DNA from: Billgrantia campisalis
GTDB taxonomy: Bacteria; Pseudomonadota; Gammaproteobacteria; Pseudomonadales; Halomonadaceae
NCBI RefSeq assembly: GCF_022341425.1
Contig: NZ_JABFUC010000004.1
Location: forward strand, 1 to 64,000
Reading direction: 5' to 3'
Length of the DNA stretch: 64,000 nt
Shown: one piece after another, positions 36,188 to 45,286 of the stretch
Numbering within the stretch: the stretch's first letter is position 1
Layout: the number at the start of each line of letters is the position of its first letter
The notes under the pieces: generated by a model
The model's database searches: none
Told to the model about the DNA's origin: nothing
Seen by the model: only the letters and a program-made list of their open reading frames with translations
Position numbers and translations under genes: made by a program

Positions 36188-36207
36188 GCCAAGGGGGGAC
36201 TGACGCA

Positions 36208-36243
36208 CAGTGGGGAGGCCAGTGGCCTCCCCACTGTCGTTTT
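36208..36243 (+). terminator. Rho-independent terminator of the catabolic operon
   Basis: CAGTGGGGAGGCC and GGCCTCCCCACTG form a perfect 13 bp stem with an AGT loop, followed by TCGTTTT. It ends the operon after the binding-protein remnant. Confidence 0.85.
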
Positions 36244-36265
36244 CCGGCTTGCGCCGAAGCGCCTC

Positions 36266-36571
36266 TCAGGCGCAGTCGGCGGCGCCTTCACCGAACATGT
36301 CGAAGAGTAGCTCGCGCCCCAGCTTGGTAAGCACGAAGCGGTCGTACTCGTTGTAGGCCGCCGCTTCGCTGTGTTCGAGGACTTCCTGGCAGGTGCGCCA
36401 ATCGTCCGACGCCTGGCTCAGCTGCCGCAGGGCGCTGCGGTCGAGGCCGCGATGGGGGATCGTCACCGTTTCCAGCACATGGCCGTGGTGGTAGAGCAGC
36501 ACCGCCACGCTAGAGAGACACTGGCGAAGACTGCGCTGGATACCGGCCGTGGTGGATGTATCGATGGTCAT
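36266..36571 (-). CDS. Hypothetical 101-residue protein
   Basis: I do not recognise this family. The protein is small, mostly helical in appearance and soluble. It has a His/Tyr-rich patch (LLYHHGHVLETVTIPHRGL) and a C-terminal YDRFVLTKLGRELLFDMFGEG that resembles a winged-helix recognition segment but is too short to call. The ATG at 36571 follows GAGGAAGAGGCG, a good ribosome site, so it is probably translated. It faces away from the PII-like operon, and about 220 bp with both promoters separate them. Confidence 0.6.
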   Translation of the reverse strand: MTIDTSTTAGIQRSLRQCLSSVAVLLYHHGHVLETVTIPHRGLDRSALRQLSQASDDWRTCQEVLEHSEAAAYNEYDRFVLTKLGRELLFDMFGEGAADCA

Positions 36572-36793
36572 GTTCGCCTCTTCCTCTCGCAAGCATTTGC
36601 TGCAGCGCATTATACCACCAAGGTCTATATGCGACAAAGGTCGACGGCCGCGGCGCGGTGTCGCAAGCCGCGCCAGCCGCCTGGGCACCTCATGTCAAAC
36701 AATTGGCAGCGCACCTTGACGCTTGTCATTGACGAAAAGCCTCCTTCGTCACAGGGTCATAAGTAATGCCAGGAAAAAACTTACGGGGGATGT

Positions 36794-37192
36794 ATGACAA
36801 CAGCGAAACAGGGCAACCAGCCGAGCGCTGACGCCAGCTCGGCGATGGCGTTCAAGCTGATCATCCTGATGGTCGACGAGGGCAAGACCGATCAGGCCAT
36901 GGACGCCTCGCGCCATGCGGGGGCGACGGGTGCCACCATCATCAGCAACGCTCGCGGCCAGGGCCTCGAGCAGCATTTCGGCCTGTTTGGGCTGGAAATT
37001 CTTAGCCCGCGCAACGTGCTGCTGATTCTGGTCGAAGCGCGCCGCTGTGACAGCGTCATGCAGGCCATCGTGGACAGCGTCGGGCTGGACGACAGCCTCG
37101 AGACGGGCATTGCCCTTGAACTCGATGTCAGTCGGGCCCTGGGACTCAAGGAACACATCAAGAAGCTTTCCGAGCAACGACCTCTCGACTGA
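36794..37192 (+). CDS. PII-like signalling protein, copy 1
   Basis: Divergent member of the PII/GlnB superfamily, 132 residues with an N-terminal extension of about 17. The core starts [20 protein letters not shown], followed by [15 protein letters not shown], equivalent to the PII strand and loop around [24 protein letters not shown] and [14 protein letters not shown] close the ferredoxin-like fold. The T-loop is much shorter than in GlnB and has no uridylylated tyrosine. It is the first gene of the operon with two DUF1538 membrane proteins, so it is the probable ligand-sensing regulator of that transporter. Nucleotide or other ligand unknown. Confidence 0.82.
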   Translation: MTTAKQGNQPSADASSAMAFKLIILMVDEGKTDQAMDASRHAGATGATIISNARGQGLEQHFGLFGLEILSPRNVLLILVEARRCDSVMQAIVDSVGLDDSLETGIALELDVSRALGLKEHIKKLSEQRPLD

Positions 37193-37211
37193 AGCGAAGG
37201 GACATCGGCCC

Positions 37212-37967
37212 ATGGACCTGCTGGCCGCACTGCTGCGGCAGGCTGGCGACAGCCTGCGCGACCTGGCACCGGTGGTGCTGGTCATCGCCTTCTTTCAACT
37301 GGTGGTGATTCGCCAACCGCTACCCGATAGCATGGCACTCTTCGACCTCGCCATCGGCCTGCTGCTGGTGGTACTGGGGCTGACGCTGTTCATTCAGGGA
37401 CTGCAGCTCGGCCTGTTTCCCGTCGGCGAGAACCTGGCCCGCGAATTCGCCCGCAAGGGCAGCGTTGGCTGGCTGATGCTGTTCGCCTTTGCCCTGGGGT
37501 TCGGCACCACCGTGGCCGAACCGGCGCTGATTGCCATTGCCGGCAAGGCGGCCTCGATCATGGCCGACGCCGGCCAGATTGCCGACCTGGACGGCGCTCA
37601 AGCGCGGTTCGCCTGGGAGCTGCGCCTGGTGGTCGCGGCTTCGGTGGGCAGTGCCGTGATGCTGGGCGTGCTGAGAATCCTCAAGGGCTGGCCGCTGCAC
37701 CTGATGATCATCGGCGGCTACCTCATCGTGCTGCTGCTGACCCTGCAGGCCCCGGACGCCATCGTCGGCATCGCCTATGACGCCGGCGGCGTGACCACCT
37801 CGACCATCACCGTCCCACTGGTGACCGCCCTGGGCGTGGGGCTCGCCACCGCCATTCAGGGCCGCAATCCCATGCTCGACGGCTTCGGCCTGATCGCCTT
37901 CGCCTCGGTGATGCCGATCATCTTCGTGCTGCTCTTCGGCATCATCAGCGGGGGGGTCGGCGGATGA
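37212..37967 (+). CDS. DUF1538 membrane protein, first of pair
   Basis: Inner-membrane protein of 251 residues with about six to seven hydrophobic segments. Two motifs stand out: [17 protein letters not shown] (about residues 95-115) and the glycine/threonine block [13 protein letters not shown] in the second half. Both recur in the next gene, so the pair looks like a heterodimeric transporter built from related halves. From memory, DUF1538 proteins have been called UmpA/UmpB and linked to PII-type proteins; I cannot verify that here, and the substrate is unknown to me. It starts 19 bp after the PII-like gene. Confidence 0.85.
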   Translation: MDLLAALLRQAGDSLRDLAPVVLVIAFFQLVVIRQPLPDSMALFDLAIGLLLVVLGLTLFIQGLQLGLFPVGENLAREFARKGSVGWLMLFAFALGFGTTVAEPALIAIAGKAASIMADAGQIADLDGAQARFAWELRLVVAASVGSAVMLGVLRILKGWPLHLMIIGGYLIVLLLTLQAPDAIVGIAYDAGGVTTSTITVPLVTALGVGLATAIQGRNPMLDGFGLIAFASVMPIIFVLLFGIISGGVGG

Positions 37968-38737
37968 CCCTGCTCACGGTGCTTTTCAGCACCCTGCTCG
38001 ACCTCCTGCCGATTGTCGCCATTATCTTCGGCTTTCAATACCTGGTGATCCGTCGCCCGATCAAGCAGCTCAAGCAGGTGCTGAGCGGCCTTGCCCTGGT
38101 GCTGGTGGGACTGGCGCTGTTTCTCGTGGGTCTGGAGACCGCCCTCTTCCCCATGGGCACGTTGATGGCCGAACAGCTGACCTCCGAGGACTTCCTGCCT
38201 ACCCTCGCCCAGGGAGCAGAGCGACGCTGGCACGACTATTATTGGGTCTATCTGTTCGCCTTCACCATCGGCGCCAGCACCACCATTGCCGAGCCGGCAC
38301 TGATCGCGGTGTCGCTCAAGGCCGGGGAAATCTCCGGGGGCACCATCGACCCGCTGATGCTGCGCATCGCCGTCGCCCTCGGCATGGCCTTCGGCATCAC
38401 CCTGGGCACGCTGCGCATCGTGCTGGGGCTGCCCCTGCAGTGGTTCGTGCTGGCGGCCTACGTGCTGGTGATCATCCAGACGCTGCGCTCGCCGCGCAGC
38501 ATCATTCCGCTGGCCTTCGACTCCGGGGGGGTCACCACCTCGACCATCACGGTACCCATCATCGCCGCCCTGGGCCTGGGGCTCGCCACCACCATCCCGG
38601 GTCGCGACCCGATCATGGACGGCTTCGGCATGATCGCCCTGGCCTGCCTGTTTCCGATCATCTCGGTGATGGGCTACGCCCAGATCGCCGAATGGCGGGA
38701 ACGAAGTAGCTCGCGGCGAGAGTCACCCCCTTCCTGA
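37964..38737 (+). CDS. DUF1538 membrane protein, second of pair
   Basis: Inner-membrane protein of 257 residues, homologous to the preceding gene by [17 protein letters not shown] and [13 protein letters not shown] at equivalent places, and by the repeated [12 protein letters not shown] loop ([12 protein letters not shown] in the partner). The start overlaps its stop by ATGA, consistent with one complex made in equal amounts. The conserved Thr/Ser/Gly-rich loops could form an ion-binding site, which is inference. Confidence 0.85.
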   Translation: MTLLTVLFSTLLDLLPIVAIIFGFQYLVIRRPIKQLKQVLSGLALVLVGLALFLVGLETALFPMGTLMAEQLTSEDFLPTLAQGAERRWHDYYWVYLFAFTIGASTTIAEPALIAVSLKAGEISGGTIDPLMLRIAVALGMAFGITLGTLRIVLGLPLQWFVLAAYVLVIIQTLRSPRSIIPLAFDSGGVTTSTITVPIIAALGLGLATTIPGRDPIMDGFGMIALACLFPIISVMGYAQIAEWRERSSSRRESPPS

Positions 38738-38760
38738 TACCGCCCGCAGAGGAGCCACCC

Positions 38761-39111
38761 ATGCACTTCAAGCTGATACTGGCCCTGGTCGACGACGAAA
38801 AGACCGACCTGCTACTCGAGGCGGCGCGCCGGGCCGGCGCCACCGGCTCCACCGTCATCAACCACGCCCGCGGCGAGGGGCTCGAGAAGACCCATGGCAT
38901 CTTCGGCATGGCGCTGAGCAGCCAGCGAGACGTCTTGCTGCTGCTGGTGGAGGAGCATCGCTGCCGGCGCATCCTGGAAACCATCGCCGAGGTGGGCGAG
39001 TTCGATGACTCGCCGGGCACCGGGATCGCCTTTCAACTCGACGTGGAGGATGCCCTGGGCGTGAAGCATCAGATGCTCAGCATTTCCCAAACCCTCAAGG
39101 ACGAACTCTGA
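38761..39111 (+). CDS. PII-like signalling protein, copy 2
   Basis: PII-superfamily protein of 116 residues (FKLILALVDDEKTDLLLEAA, GATGSTVINHARGEG, TGIAFQLDVEDALG). It is more divergent than the other two copies, with an acidic dimer or ligand surface (EVGEFDDSPG). The T-loop is again short and has no tyrosine. A strong AGAGGAGCC site precedes it. Having two different PII-like subunits bracket the DUF1538 pair suggests that each controls one half or that they form mixed trimers. Confidence 0.8.
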   Translation: MHFKLILALVDDEKTDLLLEAARRAGATGSTVINHARGEGLEKTHGIFGMALSSQRDVLLLLVEEHRCRRILETIAEVGEFDDSPGTGIAFQLDVEDALGVKHQMLSISQTLKDEL

Positions 39112-39122
39112 GGAGCGCCAGC

Positions 39123-39521
39123 ATGTCGTCACCCCCCATCGTTCGCATCCGGGATGTGATGCATTCCGACTACAGCCTGGTGGACGGGCTCATCACCGTC
39201 GCCGACGCCCTTCAAGTCATGCAGAAACAGCAGAGCCGGGTGCTGATCGTGCGCAAGCGCGATGACGACGACGAGTACGGACTGGTGCTCCCGACCGATA
39301 TCGCCAAGCAGGTCATGGCCCCCAACCGGGCGCCGGAGCGGGTCAATGTCTATGAAATCATGAGCAAGCCGGTCATCTCGGTGCCGCCCACCATGCAGCT
39401 TCGCTACTGTGCGCGGCTCTTCCAGCGCTTCGGGCTGTCGCTGGCCCCGGTGATCGATGCAAGCGGCAAGATCGTCGGCATCGTCAGCCACGACGAGCTG
39501 GTACTGAGCGGGCTCTATTGA
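39123..39521 (+). CDS. CBS-domain-pair protein
   Basis: Soluble protein of 132 residues made of two CBS motifs (IRDVMHSDYSLVDGLITVADALQ... and IMSKPVISVPPTMQLRYCARL... ending DASGKIVGIVSHDEL). CBS pairs bind adenosine nucleotides or SAM and gate enzymes and channels. It closes the PII-DUF1538-DUF1538-PII operon with 11 bp spacing, so it probably adds an energy-charge input to that transporter. It converges with napC. Confidence 0.87.
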   Translation: MSSPPIVRIRDVMHSDYSLVDGLITVADALQVMQKQQSRVLIVRKRDDDDEYGLVLPTDIAKQVMAPNRAPERVNVYEIMSKPVISVPPTMQLRYCARLFQRFGLSLAPVIDASGKIVGIVSHDELVLSGLY

Positions 39522-39563
39522 TATATCCGTCAACCTGTCGTGAGGCAGTGTTTCCCTAAGGGG

Positions 39564-40208
39564 TTAGCCATCGCGCTCCAGATGCGCGACCCAGGACTCG
39601 AAGCCCGGCAAGCCGGCGCTATGCGGCTCGAAGTCGGGCCCCATGTCGGGCAGTTCGTGGGCGATGCCCTTGTGGCAGTCGATACAGGTCGCCTCCCCCT
39701 CGGCCAGGGTGGTGGAGTGGGCGCGCGCCGCCCGCGGGCTCTGCTCGGTGAAGTCCATGTGCTCGAACTCGTGGCAGTTGCGGCACTCCAGGGAGTCGTT
39801 GGCGCGCAGTCGCGACCACTCCCGCTCGGCGAGTTCACGGCGTTTGGCCTCGAACTGCTCCTCGGTGCGAATGGTGCCGAAGATCCACCCCCACACCTCC
39901 TTGGAGGCCTCCATCTTGCGCGCCATCTTGTGGGTCCAGTCGTGGGGCACGTGGCAGTCCGCGCACTGGGCGCGCACCCCGGAGCGGTTGGTGTAGTGGA
40001 TGGTACCCTGCATCTCGCGGTAGGGGTTACGCTCCATCTCGTGGCAAGCCACGCAGAACTGCTGGGTGTTGGTGGCCTCCACCGCGGTATTGAACCCGCC
40101 CCAGAAGAAGACCCCGGCAATGAAGCCGCCCAGGGTCAGAAAGCCCAAGCTGAAGTGCAGGCTGGGCGTGGTAAGGATCCGCCAATAGCGCTTGAAGAAG
40201 TCTTTCAT
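39564..40208 (-). CDS. napC: NapC tetraheme c-type cytochrome
   Basis: Membrane-anchored quinol dehydrogenase of 214 residues that passes electrons from the quinol pool to NapAB. An N-terminal helix ([18 protein letters not shown]) and four CxxCH heme sites (CVACH, CADCH, CRNCH, CIDCH) are present. It is the last gene of napEFDABC and overlaps napB by 4 bp. Confidence 0.96.
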   Translation of the reverse strand: MKDFFKRYWRILTTPSLHFSLGFLTLGGFIAGVFFWGGFNTAVEATNTQQFCVACHEMERNPYREMQGTIHYTNRSGVRAQCADCHVPHDWTHKMARKMEASKEVWGWIFGTIRTEEQFEAKRRELAEREWSRLRANDSLECRNCHEFEHMDFTEQSPRAARAHSTTLAEGEATCIDCHKGIAHELPDMGPDFEPHSAGLPGFESWVAHLERDG

Positions 40209-40693
40209 GGCTCACCCCGCTCGCGTTCCAGCATCTCCCTGAGCACCTCATCCACCGTGAGGAAGGTGTTGCCGACAATTGGGCCGGCGTCGGTCTGGGG
40301 CACATGGCACTGGGTGCAGAAGTAGCGGTCCGGCGACACGGCCGCCAGCACCTGCTGGTGGCGGTCCCGGAAGTGGCTGATGCTGACCATCGGCGCCCCG
40401 GCCTCAACGGCGGCGCTACGGCTATGGCACTCCAGGCAGCGGTTGGTGCGCAGGTCCACCTGATAGTCGCGGATGCCGTGGGGTATCACCGGCGGCTGTT
40501 CGGGATAGTTGAGCACTTCGCGGCCGGCGTGGCGCGGCTGGCCGGCCAGGGGCGGCGCCGGCAGCTCCTGGCTGAGAGTGCCGCCCGGGCGCAGGCCATC
40601 CGGGGCCGGGGCGTCGCGCCGCTCCTCGGCCATCATCGCCGGGCCGGCGGCGAGCAGGGCAAGCGAAAGCGCCGGAATCGTAAGCCATTTCAT
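40205..40693 (-). CDS. napB: NapB diheme cytochrome subunit
   Basis: Periplasmic small subunit of nitrate reductase, 162 residues, with a signal peptide and two CxxCH heme sites (CLECH and CTQCH). It transfers electrons from NapC to NapA. It follows napA by 24 bp and overlaps napC. Confidence 0.96.
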   Translation of the reverse strand: MKWLTIPALSLALLAAGPAMMAEERRDAPAPDGLRPGGTLSQELPAPPLAGQPRHAGREVLNYPEQPPVIPHGIRDYQVDLRTNRCLECHSRSAAVEAGAPMVSISHFRDRHQQVLAAVSPDRYFCTQCHVPQTDAGPIVGNTFLTVDEVLREMLERERGEP

Positions 40694-40717
40694 CGTCGTT
40701 CTCCTTGCGTCTCGGCC

Positions 40718-43222
40718 TCAGGCCAGGCTAATCAGCTCCAGCCGCACCGCACATTTCTTGTAGTCGGTCTGCTTGGAGATCGGGTCGGTGGCGTCCAGCA
40801 CCACCTTGTTGATCAGCCGGTTGGCATCGAAGAAGGGGACATAGACCAGCCCCCGGGGCACGCTGACCCGCCCGCGGGTCTCGACCCGCAGGCGCACCTC
40901 GCCCCGCCGACTGATCACCTTCACCTCGCTGCCACGGCGCATGCCCTCGGCCCGGGCATCCTCCGGGTGCATATAGAGCAGTGCATCGGGGACCGCCCGG
41001 TGCAGCTCCGGCACCCGCCGGGTCATGGAGCCGGTGTGCCAGTGCTCCAGCACCCGCCCGGTACACAGCCAGTAGGGGTAGTCATCATCCGGCGCCTCGG
41101 CCGGCGGCTCGTCGGGTACCGCGAAGATCAGCGCCCGGTCGTCGGGCTTGGCGTAGAACTGCACGCCCTTGCCCGCCTCCACATAAGGGTCATAGCCCTC
41201 CCGGTAGCGCCACAGGGTCTCCTCGCCGTCGACCACCGGCCAGCGCTTGCCGCGGGTCTGGTGATAAACGTCGAAGTCATCCAGGTCCTTGCCCTTGCCG
41301 CGGCCGAAGCGGGCGTACTCCTCGAACAGCCCCTTCTGGATGTAGAAGCCAAGCGCCTCCGACTCCTGGTTGGCGAAGCCCTCCTCCATGTCGGAGAGCG
41401 GGTAGCGGTCCACCTGGCCGTTGGCGTAGAGCAGCTCGAAGAGCGTCTTGTCGCGGTACTCCGGCGCCTGGTCGAGCAGCTCGGCCGGCCACACCGCATC
41501 GACGCGGATGCGCTTGGACAACTCCACCAGCTGCCAGAGATCGGAGCGCGCCTCGCCGGGGGCCGTGACCAGCTGATGGAAGAACTGGGTGCGCCGCTCG
41601 GCGTTACCGAAGGCGCCCTCCTTCTCCACCCAGGAGGCGGCCGGCAGGATCAGGTCGGCGGCCTGGGCCGAGGCCGTGGGATAGATGTCGGAGACGATCA
41701 CGAAGGCCTCGGGATTGCGCCAGCCGGGCAGGATCTCCTGCATGACGTTGGGACCCGCCTGCATGTTGTTGCTGACCTGGGTCCAGTAGACCTTGAGGTC
41801 GCCATCCTTGAGCCGGCGGCTCTGCTCCACCGCATGGAAGCCGACACGATCGGGGATAGTGCCCTCGGGAAGTTTCCAGATCTCCTCGGCATCGCGACGG
41901 TGCTCGGGGTTGGTGACCACCCGGTCGGCGGGCAGGCGGTGAGAAAAGGTGCCCACCTCCCGTGCCGTGCCGCAGGCCGAGGGCTGGCCGGTCAGCGAGA
42001 AGGGGCTGTTGCCGGGTTCGGAGATCTTGCCGGTGAGCAGGTGCAGGTTGTAGATCAGGTTGTTGACCCAGACGCCACGCACGTGCTGGTTGACCCCCAT
42101 GGTCCAGAAGCTCATCACCTTGGTGTCAGGGTCGGCATAGAGCTCGGCGAGCTGCTCGAGCCGGCTCTCGGAGACACCGGACTCCCGCGCCGCCCGCTCC
42201 AGGGTGAAGGGCGCCACGTGCTCGGCGAACGCCTCGAAGCTCATCTCCGTCCAGCGGTTGGGATCGTCGGCATTCTCCGCCGCCTGCTCGCGCGGGTCGT
42301 CGGCGCGCAGCCCGTAGCCGATGTTCGTCACCGCCCGGGCGAAGTTGGTGTGGTTGTCGACGAAGTCGCGGTCGACGCGGCCGGTCTGGATGATGTGGTT
42401 GGCGATGTAGTTGAGGATCACCACGTCGGCGTGGGGCTTCATCACCATGGGGATGTCGGCCAGGTCGAAGCTGCGGTGCTCGTAGGTGGAGAGCACCGCC
42501 ACCCGGGTGTCGGGATAGGAGAGCCGGCGGTCGGTGACCCGCGTCCAGAGGATGGGGTGCATCTCGGCCATGTTCGAGCCCCATAGCACGAAGGCGTTGG
42601 CGTGCTCGATGTCATCGTAGACACCCATGGGCTCGTCGGAACCGAAGGCGCGCATGAAGGCGAAGACCGCCGAGGCCATGCAGTGCCGGGCATTGGGGTC
42701 GATGTTGTTGGAGCGCAGCCCAGCCTTGAACAGCTTGCTGGCCGCGTAGCCTTCCCAGATGGTCCACTGACCGGAACCGAACATGGCCACGCTTTCCGGG
42801 CCATGATCGCGAATGGCGGCCTTGAACTTCTCCGCCATCAGGTCCAGCGCCTCGTCCCAGGAGACCGACTCGAAGTCGCCGTGCTTGTCGTAGACCCCGT
42901 TGCGCTTGCGCAGCATCGGCTGGCGCAGGCGATCCTCGCCGTAGAGGATCTTGGAGAGGAAGTAGCCCTTGACGCAGTTGAGGCCGCGGTTAACCTCCGA
43001 GTGGATGTCGCCGTGGGTAGCCACGATACGGTCGTTCTGGGTCGCCACCATGACGCTGCAGCCCACCCCACAGAAGCGACAGGGCGCCTTGTTCCAGTTC
43101 AGCCGCGTCAGCTCGGCGTTGGTGATCAGGTTGCTGGCACCGGCCGGCATGGCCATGCCGGCGGTGGCCGCCGCCACGGCCGCCGCGTTGGCCTTGGCGA
43201 ATTCACGACGGGTCATCTTCAT
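40718..43222 (-). CDS. napA: NapA periplasmic nitrate reductase catalytic subunit
   Basis: Molybdopterin enzyme of 834 residues that reduces nitrate to nitrite in the periplasm. A twin-arginine signal (TRREFAK) with hydrophobic region leads. The [4Fe-4S] ligands are in [13 protein letters not shown] and NCVKGYF, and the Mo-ligating cysteine lies in [12 protein letters not shown]. Length and motif order are normal. The ATG overlaps the napD stop, as expected for coupled synthesis of the chaperone. Confidence 0.97.
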   Translation of the reverse strand: MKMTRREFAKANAAAVAAATAGMAMPAGASNLITNAELTRLNWNKAPCRFCGVGCSVMVATQNDRIVATHGDIHSEVNRGLNCVKGYFLSKILYGEDRLRQPMLRKRNGVYDKHGDFESVSWDEALDLMAEKFKAAIRDHGPESVAMFGSGQWTIWEGYAASKLFKAGLRSNNIDPNARHCMASAVFAFMRAFGSDEPMGVYDDIEHANAFVLWGSNMAEMHPILWTRVTDRRLSYPDTRVAVLSTYEHRSFDLADIPMVMKPHADVVILNYIANHIIQTGRVDRDFVDNHTNFARAVTNIGYGLRADDPREQAAENADDPNRWTEMSFEAFAEHVAPFTLERAARESGVSESRLEQLAELYADPDTKVMSFWTMGVNQHVRGVWVNNLIYNLHLLTGKISEPGNSPFSLTGQPSACGTAREVGTFSHRLPADRVVTNPEHRRDAEEIWKLPEGTIPDRVGFHAVEQSRRLKDGDLKVYWTQVSNNMQAGPNVMQEILPGWRNPEAFVIVSDIYPTASAQAADLILPAASWVEKEGAFGNAERRTQFFHQLVTAPGEARSDLWQLVELSKRIRVDAVWPAELLDQAPEYRDKTLFELLYANGQVDRYPLSDMEEGFANQESEALGFYIQKGLFEEYARFGRGKGKDLDDFDVYHQTRGKRWPVVDGEETLWRYREGYDPYVEAGKGVQFYAKPDDRALIFAVPDEPPAEAPDDDYPYWLCTGRVLEHWHTGSMTRRVPELHRAVPDALLYMHPEDARAEGMRRGSEVKVISRRGEVRLRVETRGRVSVPRGLVYVPFFDANRLINKVVLDATDPISKQTDYKKCAVRLELISLA

Positions 43223-43533
43223 GACAGGGCCCCCTCTGAGTGTCGCTGCGGTGGTTCGGCCGTTTCTTCTGCGTCATCGGCGGTGGCCGGGTCGAGCACC
43301 TGGTGGTAAACCAGCGCCGCCCCCAGCACACCCGGTCGCGCCTGGAGCCTATCGACCAGCTCGAGGATGCGTCTCTCGTGCTGACTCTCCAGCACCACCA
43401 CCAGCTTGCCGGCGGCATCCTCGGCGCGGATCTCGGTATCGGGCTGGCCTTCCAGCCAGCGGGCAAGCCCAGGGGCTCGGCTTGGCTGCACATGGACCAG
43501 CAAGCTTGCGATATGCAAGGCATCAGTCGGCAT
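43219..43533 (-). CDS. napD: NapD Tat-signal-binding chaperone
   Basis: Cytoplasmic chaperone of 104 residues that binds the NapA twin-arginine signal until the cofactor is inserted. The core [20 protein letters not shown] and the later KLVVVLES are typical. The ATG at 43533 has GAGGAGATGG before it. It overlaps the napF end by 11 bp. The Glu-rich tail is slightly longer than usual. Confidence 0.9.
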   Translation of the reverse strand: MPTDALHIASLLVHVQPSRAPGLARWLEGQPDTEIRAEDAAGKLVVVLESQHERRILELVDRLQARPGVLGAALVYHQVLDPATADDAEETAEPPQRHSEGALS

Positions 43534-44020
43534 GGACCATCTCCTCACTTGTCAGCGTGATGGCGTGATTGGGGCACTGGGCCTGGCAGGCACCGCAGCC
43601 GGTACAGGCATCGGTGGCAAGCCGCGGGGCGGGGGCATGGCCCAGCTGTGGGACGAAGGTGATGGCGCGCCATTGGCAGGCGTCCTGGCAGCTCTGGCAG
43701 TGCACATTGGCCAGGGCCAGGCAGTTCGACTCGATGCGGGCTCGCCAGGGGAAGGCTTGCCGACCGGTATCGAAGACCGACGCGTCACAGACATCCACGC
43801 AGGCGCCGCACAGCGTGCAGCCGGCGTCGGTGAAGCGGATCTCCGGATACCCACCGCCACCGTGGAACAGCACGCGCTCCGGACAGGCATCGATGCATGC
43901 CGCGCAGCGCACACAGCGGTCGGTGAAGTCGTCAGCGGTCCAGGGGGGGCGTCTTATCGGGCCTTGGCCGCCCAGTGAGCGGAAGAATTGACGACGCTTG
44001 TTGTTATCGGACTGTCGCAT
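43523..44020 (-). CDS. napF: NapF ferredoxin-type protein
   Basis: Cytoplasmic iron-sulphur protein of 165 residues with several Cys clusters (CVRCAACIDACP, CTLCGACVDVC, CTGCGACQAQCP), predicted to hold three or four [4Fe-4S] centres. It is thought to help load the NapA iron-sulphur cluster before export. It lies between napE and napD. Confidence 0.93.
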   Translation of the reverse strand: MRQSDNNKRRQFFRSLGGQGPIRRPPWTADDFTDRCVRCAACIDACPERVLFHGGGGYPEIRFTDAGCTLCGACVDVCDASVFDTGRQAFPWRARIESNCLALANVHCQSCQDACQWRAITFVPQLGHAPAPRLATDACTGCGACQAQCPNHAITLTSEEMVHAD

Positions 44021-44053
44021 AGCTCCTCAGTTAGCGTTTTCCAGCAGCTCGTG

Positions 44054-44227
44054 TCAGGACGGCGGGCCCGGGGGGCCGGCGAACATCTGATAGATCCAGA
44101 CGGCGAAGCCGAAGCCCCCGACCACGGCGATGGCCAGGAGCGGGAACAGCAGCACGGCAATGAACAGGAACAGCTTGAGCTCCTGCTTCTTGCGCGTCTC
44201 CGGGGCCATGGTCTCCGGTTCCTCCAT
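44054..44227 (-). CDS. napE: NapE small membrane protein
   Basis: Open frame of 57 codons, too short for most ORF cut-offs: MEEPETMAPETRKKQELKLF, then one membrane helix (LFIAVLLFPLLAIAVVGGFG) and FAVWIYQMFAGPPGPPS. This matches the small NapE proteins of pseudomonads and relatives, of unknown role in the Nap system. GAGGGG lies about 8 nt before the ATG. It is the first gene of the nap operon. I saw no convincing FNR or NarL site upstream. Confidence 0.88.
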   Translation of the reverse strand: MEEPETMAPETRKKQELKLFLFIAVLLFPLLAIAVVGGFGFAVWIYQMFAGPPGPPS

Positions 44228-44335
44228 TGCATAATCCCCTCATCCAGATAGCGAACGACTATTGATGACGTTAACCTTCAAGGTAGCCAATCCCCCGGCG
44301 CTGTCAGCCCCTTGATGACCAACACACCAAAAGCA

Positions 44336-44363
44336 GCGGGCCCGCCATGCCAGGCGGGCCCGC
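44336..44363 (-). terminator. Terminator downstream of aroQ
   Basis: On the minus strand GCGGGCCCGCC pairs with GGCGGGCCCGC around a six-base loop, followed by TGCTTTT. It lies 25 bp after the aroQ stop and before the nap promoter region, so it separates aroQ from nap. Confidence 0.75.
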
Positions 44364-44388
44364 GAAAAAACCGTTGAAAAAATGTGTA

Positions 44389-44832
44389 TCAGGCGGAAGC
44401 CCGAATCACGGCGTTCAGCGCCGCCTGGTAGCCCCGGGTGCCGAGCCCGGCGATCACGCCGTCGGCGCGCAGGGAGACGTAGGAGTGGTGGCGGAAGCTC
44501 TCGCGCTGATGGACATTGGAGATATGCACCTCGTAGACCCTGCCCTCGAAGGCGTTCAGGGCATCGAGGATGGCCACCGAGGTGTGGGTGTAGGCGGCGG
44601 GGTTGATGATGATCGCTTGGGTCCCGTCGAGGCGGGCGGCGTGGATGGCGTCGATCAGCTCGCCCTCGTGGTTGCTCTGCCGGCAGTCGATATCCCAGCC
44701 GGCCAGGACCGCCGTCTCACGCAGGGCATTGTTGACGTCCTCCAGGGTCTCATGGCCGTAGATCTCCGGCTGGCGGGTGCCCAGCAGATTGAGATTGGGT
44801 CCATGCAGGACCAGCACCTTGCCTTGGCTCAT
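44389..44832 (-). CDS. aroQ: Type II 3-dehydroquinate dehydratase
   Basis: Shikimate-pathway enzyme that dehydrates 3-dehydroquinate, 147 residues, normal for the dodecameric type II. The family motifs are [16 protein letters not shown] with the catalytic tyrosine, [25 protein letters not shown] and [16 protein letters not shown]. The ATG at 44832 follows GGAGAA; the open frame upstream reads through the SRP RNA region. The usual accB-accC neighbours are absent in this window. Confidence 0.94.
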   Translation of the reverse strand: MSQGKVLVLHGPNLNLLGTRQPEIYGHETLEDVNNALRETAVLAGWDIDCRQSNHEGELIDAIHAARLDGTQAIIINPAAYTHTSVAILDALNAFEGRVYEVHISNVHQRESFRHHSYVSLRADGVIAGLGTRGYQAALNAVIRASA

Positions 44833-44916
44833 GCCGAGTTCTCCGGGAGGGGTCACACCTAGAAGCGAACAGCTTGCGTCTACCTGCAAGCGAGTGCCGC
44901 ACTGTCCAGAAATGGA

Positions 44917-45026
<110 letters not shown>

Positions 45027-45210
45027 ACAGCGCGATGACGGTTTATACAATGTCTAACCGGCACCGAACTCGGCGCGCTATCAATGACTTGCCGAGTGGC
45101 TGGCACTATACCAGCGGCTCGCCGGCGCCACAAGAGCCGGGACCCCTTCTCCCCTTGTATTGCATCGCAACAATGTCAGACGCGGCTCCCTCGTGTAAGC
45201 TGGAGAATCT

Positions 45211-45259
45211 ACCCTAACCCATTGGAATGATCCCGCATTGCTATTCGGGAGGTTAGGGT
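45211..45259 (+). promoter_or_regulatory. Inverted repeat in leader of the ATP-grasp gene
   Basis: ACCCTAACC (45211-45219) and GGTTAGGGT (45251-45259) are perfect 9 bp complements with a 31 nt loop, ending 27 bp before the ATP-grasp start. It may be an RNA stem near the ribosome site or an operator. No function can be assigned. Confidence 0.45.
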
Positions 45260-45286
45260 GTTTCCACGCGACAGGAGGCAGACCAC

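Noticed and set aside
44228..44335. Possible FNR sites before napE (two ATCAA half-sites preceded by poor partners)
   Set aside because: Only one half matches the TTGAT-N4-ATCAA consensus in each case; not enough to call a site.
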